Source of the DNA: Georgenia sp.
GTDB lineage: Bacteria > Actinomycetota > Actinomycetes > Actinomycetales > Actinomycetaceae
Direction: 5' to 3'
NCBI GenBank assembly: GCA_027322565.1
Contig: DAHVRG010000158.1
Span: 1-7,355 of the forward strand
Length of the DNA stretch: 7,355 nt
Part shown: in pieces, positions 6,101 to 7,355 of the stretch
Layout: each line of letters begins with the position of its first letter
Position numbering within the stretch: the stretch's first letter is position 1
Notes under the pieces: generated by a model
The model's input: the letters and a program-made list of their open reading frames with translations, nothing else
What the model was told of the DNA's origin: nothing
Database searches by the model: none
Program-made: the position numbers and the translations under genes

Positions 6101-7355
6101 CGCGGAGACCCGCACGCTGGAGATCCAGCAGCGCGAGGACACCGTCTTCCGCCAGGGGCAGCCCGTCCTGGTGAACTTCAAGGTCACCCTGACCGAGTTC
6201 ACCGAGAACGTGCCGGTGACGAACTATGTGAGCAACTCCTCGGCGACCATCACGCCGACGAACGGCTACCCGCTGCTCGTCCAGAAGGTCGACGCCGAGG
6301 ACGAGGACGTCGTCATCACCGACCGCGACGCCCGGTTCACGGTCAGCGGCCCCGACGGTGACGTCGTCACGGACTCCGCCTACGTCGTCGACGGGCGCCT
6401 CATGGTGGCCGGTGACGACGGCGGGGACGTGGGCGTCGTCGTCGACGAGCCGGGCCGCTACGAGGTGACCGAGACGGTCCCCCCGGCGGGCTACCAGCTG
6501 TCCGACGCGACCGTCGGCGTCACCGTCGACGAGGACGGCAGCTCCGCACCCGTGACGTTCTTCAACGTCCCCGAGCCGCCGCAGGTGAGCGTCGGTGACC
6601 TCGTCTGGGTCGACACCGACCGTGACGGTCTGCAGGGCGAGGGCGAGCCGGGCATCCCCGGGGTCACCCTCGTGCTGACCGGACCCGACGGTGAGCCGGT
6701 GACCGACGTCTACGGCAACCCGGTGGAGCCGACGGTGACCGACGAGGAGGGCTTCTACACCTTCGAGGGCCTGCCCGTCCTGGAGGACGGTCAGTCCTAC
6801 ACGGTGTCGATCGACCGGGACGCCTCGGCCGACGTACTGGCGCCGTACATCCCGACGCTCGAGGGCGAGGGGGAGGACCGGGCGGAGGACTCGTCCACGT
6901 GGGAGGCGAGCTCCTCCGGGCTGACCGAGGACGGTGAGCGGGACCCGACGCTGGACTTCGGGTTCGTGCGGCCGATGGTCTCGGTGGGTGACTACGTGTG
7001 GGAGGACGTCGACCGTGACGGTCTGCAGGGCGAGGGCGAGCCGGGGATCCCGGGAGTCGTCCTGGTGCTCACCGGACCTGATGGTGAGCCGGTGACCGAT
7101 GTCTACGGCAACCTGGTCGAGCCGACGGTGACCGACGGGGAGGGCTTCTACACCTTCGAGGGCCTGCCGGCTCTGGAGGAGGGGCAGTCCTACACGGTGT
7201 CGATCGACCGGGAGGCCTCGGCCGAGGCGCTGGCGCCGTACATCCCCACGCTCGAGGGCGCCGGCGACGACCGGGCGGAGGACTCGTCCACCTGGGAGGC
7301 GAGCTCCTCCGGGCTGACCGAGGACGGTGAGCGGGACCCGACGCTGGACTTCGGG
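3108..7355 (+). CDS. Giant cell-surface adhesin with tandem isopeptide-forming domains and SdrD B-like repeats (partial, 3' end off window)
   Basis: The frame is open from GTG 3108 to the window end (1416 residues, no stop). Residues 1-53 form a long Arg-rich signal peptide: hydrophobic core 26-45 and AxA-type cleavage after A50 or A53. An in-frame ATG at 3165 (M20) would give a more usual length but lacks a good ribosome binding site. Residues 54-190 form a lysine-free, beta-rich adhesin-like domain. Five D2/DUF11-like domains follow, each with Lys, Asp and Asn at matching places: K197/D246/N341, K374/D426/N520, K553/D606/N706, K745/D783/N876, K909/D959/N1043. A SpaA/CnaB-like domain (about 1058-1158) has K1060, E1122 in YEVTETVPPAGY, and N1153 in FFN. 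SdrD B-like repeats (from 1160) carry a DxDxDG calcium-loop motif. Such proteins are secreted through Sec and usually anchored to the wall by LPXTG, which would lie outside the window. The sequence is strongly acidic, without Cys and with ten Lys. A role in adhesion or as a stalk or pilus-like protein is inferred; no sortase is visible here. Confidence 0.93.
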   Translation, partial: MGNSDRLFEGRRGRTDSGRMRRSWRAALAAVAAFAVAVLGVVVPLGAASAVSAGGVTLTLDYGGETYDGHTVVAPGQSYRVTMQYDTTVVEPGSSVAITVPAGVSIPESALQVPPGNTVIESTVLDGDQLVVTFQDPMDTSAAQGVYAITFTFEEPEDGSELRDVTWSLEGQSTTVELIVRQPGDDFRPEITDSERKSVQAPNLNQHVTVAEDGTVTVAEAITGVEIPYTLRIDSADARDGVTITDSIDDFLAFDGDSFVATLVTWDENGLNRDEREIDLPVSVDGSTFQIAGLDIPENSYLTISYSASVSDVEGLEAQLQPLADAIDEYDGGWFATDLVNTAEIDGTPDTATVTVGGHRPAAPTPDHGAAFGKASEPSGTIDIELDDDGALAAPIDVTYTLSADLTQFAGFEGRYELDRNVVISDVLPEQISWLADEDDFLTVVAGGLELTRAEGEHTAESFAADEFVGQYAVSGRQLLINVGRDTTLAHEFAVRAQIVDLAPNGWQDGEWYRYTGLANTAVFHYGDGATTERSVDHPMQTPAPDPAAAFRKSSDVALHVVVALDEDGDLAEPLDMSYTLTADLTEFADFAGKYFGLDRNVVVVDELPAQMEWAQDVLTVVAPEGLALERVEGVSEEDFAGDDYVGTYQVVGRQLMLNLGQDLGVRYEFEVSARLTTVEGLSRQDLPTENGWPKYTEIGFTGLTNEAAFHYRENGPVQEDHSSHRLVVPMDPREGITDPEVFDKATSGGTLNVRPGQTVDVPFGFTAAAGAVPDLGASRIVDYVDQDVFDLSDLDAIRDSITGTYNWQGPLTGSDFELEVDAEGNLVVTVSDTFGQDLPEWARPDLDQPLTQRLAIELTLPTHPVQGKQVLTIVNNASLVGGDDDGIVWDAEASGTATSYGDELEVRKSIYRGSGEWTQNLRVELDEDGELTQDEFIYRVELIPHGAYQGVAIIPMADVLPEELEYIGFVADADLDTGAVTPGDTVDMGGDVVAAWGAETRTLEIQQREDTVFRQGQPVLVNFKVTLTEFTENVPVTNYVSNSSATITPTNGYPLLVQKVDAEDEDVVITDRDARFTVSGPDGDVVTDSAYVVDGRLMVAGDDGGDVGVVVDEPGRYEVTETVPPAGYQLSDATVGVTVDEDGSSAPVTFFNVPEPPQVSVGDLVWVDTDRDGLQGEGEPGIPGVTLVLTGPDGEPVTDVYGNPVEPTVTDEEGFYTFEGLPVLEDGQSYTVSIDRDASADVLAPYIPTLEGEGEDRAEDSSTWEASSSGLTEDGERDPTLDFGFVRPMVSVGDYVWEDVDRDGLQGEGEPGIPGVVLVLTGPDGEPVTDVYGNLVEPTVTDGEGFYTFEGLPALEEGQSYTVSIDREASAEALAPYIPTLEGAGDDRAEDSSTWEASSSGLTEDGERDPTLDFG
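4215..5306 (+). repeat. Tandem duplication of one D2-like isopeptide domain (two copies, ~179-185 aa)
   Basis: Copy A (4215-4751, residues 370-548) begins AAFGK and copy B (4752-5306, residues 549-733) begins AAFRK. Both share LDxDG, YTLxADLT, LDRNVV followed by D-x-LP, LTVVA, EFVG/DYVG-x-Y, GRQL, and a closing TGL-x-N-x-A-x-FHY segment. They are clearly homologous but diverged, so this is an older duplication within the coding sequence. The first D2-like domain (197-341) and the two after (745-876, 909-1043) are more distant relatives. Confidence 0.8.
6273..6577 (+). other. SpaA/CnaB-like isopeptide domain within the surface protein
   Basis: Residues 1056-1157 show the prealbumin-like SpaA pattern: LLVQK with Lys1060, RFTVSGPDGD, GRYEVTETVPPAGYQL with the E-box Glu1122, then VTFFNVPEPP with Asn1153. 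Lys, Glu and Asn stand where the bond-forming and catalytic residues of this family are found. Bond formation is inferred from the family. Confidence 0.75.
6585..7355 (+). repeat. SdrD B-like repeats, 393-bp (131-aa) period, nearly identical copies
   Basis: Copy 1 covers 6585-6977 and copy 2 starts at 6978, with 378 of its 393 bases inside the window. By eye, 113 of 126 compared residues are identical. Each begins VSVGD-x-VW, has D-x-D-R-D-G-L-Q (calcium-loop-like, D1169/D1171/D1173 in copy 1), GEGEPGIPGV, a GFYTFEGLP strand, and ends DPTLDFG. This is the SdrD B-like/SpaA-related fold seen as stalk repeats in surface proteins. Copy 2 is cut by the window edge just before its linker, and more copies may follow. 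Confidence 0.9.

Noticed and set aside
6585..7355. CRISPR or transposon-like repeat
   Set aside because: The 393-bp repeat stays in frame and encodes a known surface-protein repeat fold; there are no spacers, terminal inverted repeats or transposase.

Overview
The window is very GC-rich. Codon third positions are almost always G or C, and every supported gene starts with GTG. Together with the Maf protein type and an LPXTG-style surface protein architecture, this points to a high-GC actinobacterium, plausibly of the Micrococcales/Cellulomonas-Georgenia kind; the genus is inference.

Layout, left to right. (1) 2-85 (+) looks like the last 27 codons of a gene entering from the left; it converges with and overlaps the next gene by about 23 bp. 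(2) 63-677 (-) is a Maf-type nucleoside triphosphate pyrophosphatase. (3) 678-866 is intergenic, with a small hairpin against the maf start and a long palindromic/direct-repeat element (755-823) that fits a terminator or REP-like repeat. (4) 867-2591 (-) is a 574-residue DUF885 protein with the family's HEGxPGHH metalloprotease-like motif; it is probably expressed from a leaderless promoter. (5) 2592-3107 is a 516-bp divergent intergenic region that is unusually rich in structure. It has two copies of a GGGTGA-N6-GGGTGA motif, a 14-bp stem-loop and several smaller stem-loops before a strong ribosome binding site. (6) 3108-7355 (+) is the 5' part of a giant secreted surface protein, open at the window end (1416 codons visible).

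The surface protein is the most interesting object. After a signal peptide and an adhesin-like N-terminal domain come five consecutive D2-like domains. Each has a lysine near its start, an Asp about 38-53 residues later and an Asn about 131-153 residues after the Lys, which is the arrangement expected for intramolecular isopeptide bonds. A SpaA/CnaB-like domain with a Lys-Glu-Asn set follows, then near-identical 131-residue SdrD B-like repeats that run off the edge. The visible protein has no cysteine and only ten lysines, six of them at predicted bond positions.

The two left-hand genes (maf, DUF885) are housekeeping or intracellular genes on the minus strand. The surface protein is transcribed away from them and appears to be a separate unit with its own long leader. 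Nothing in the sequence links them functionally.
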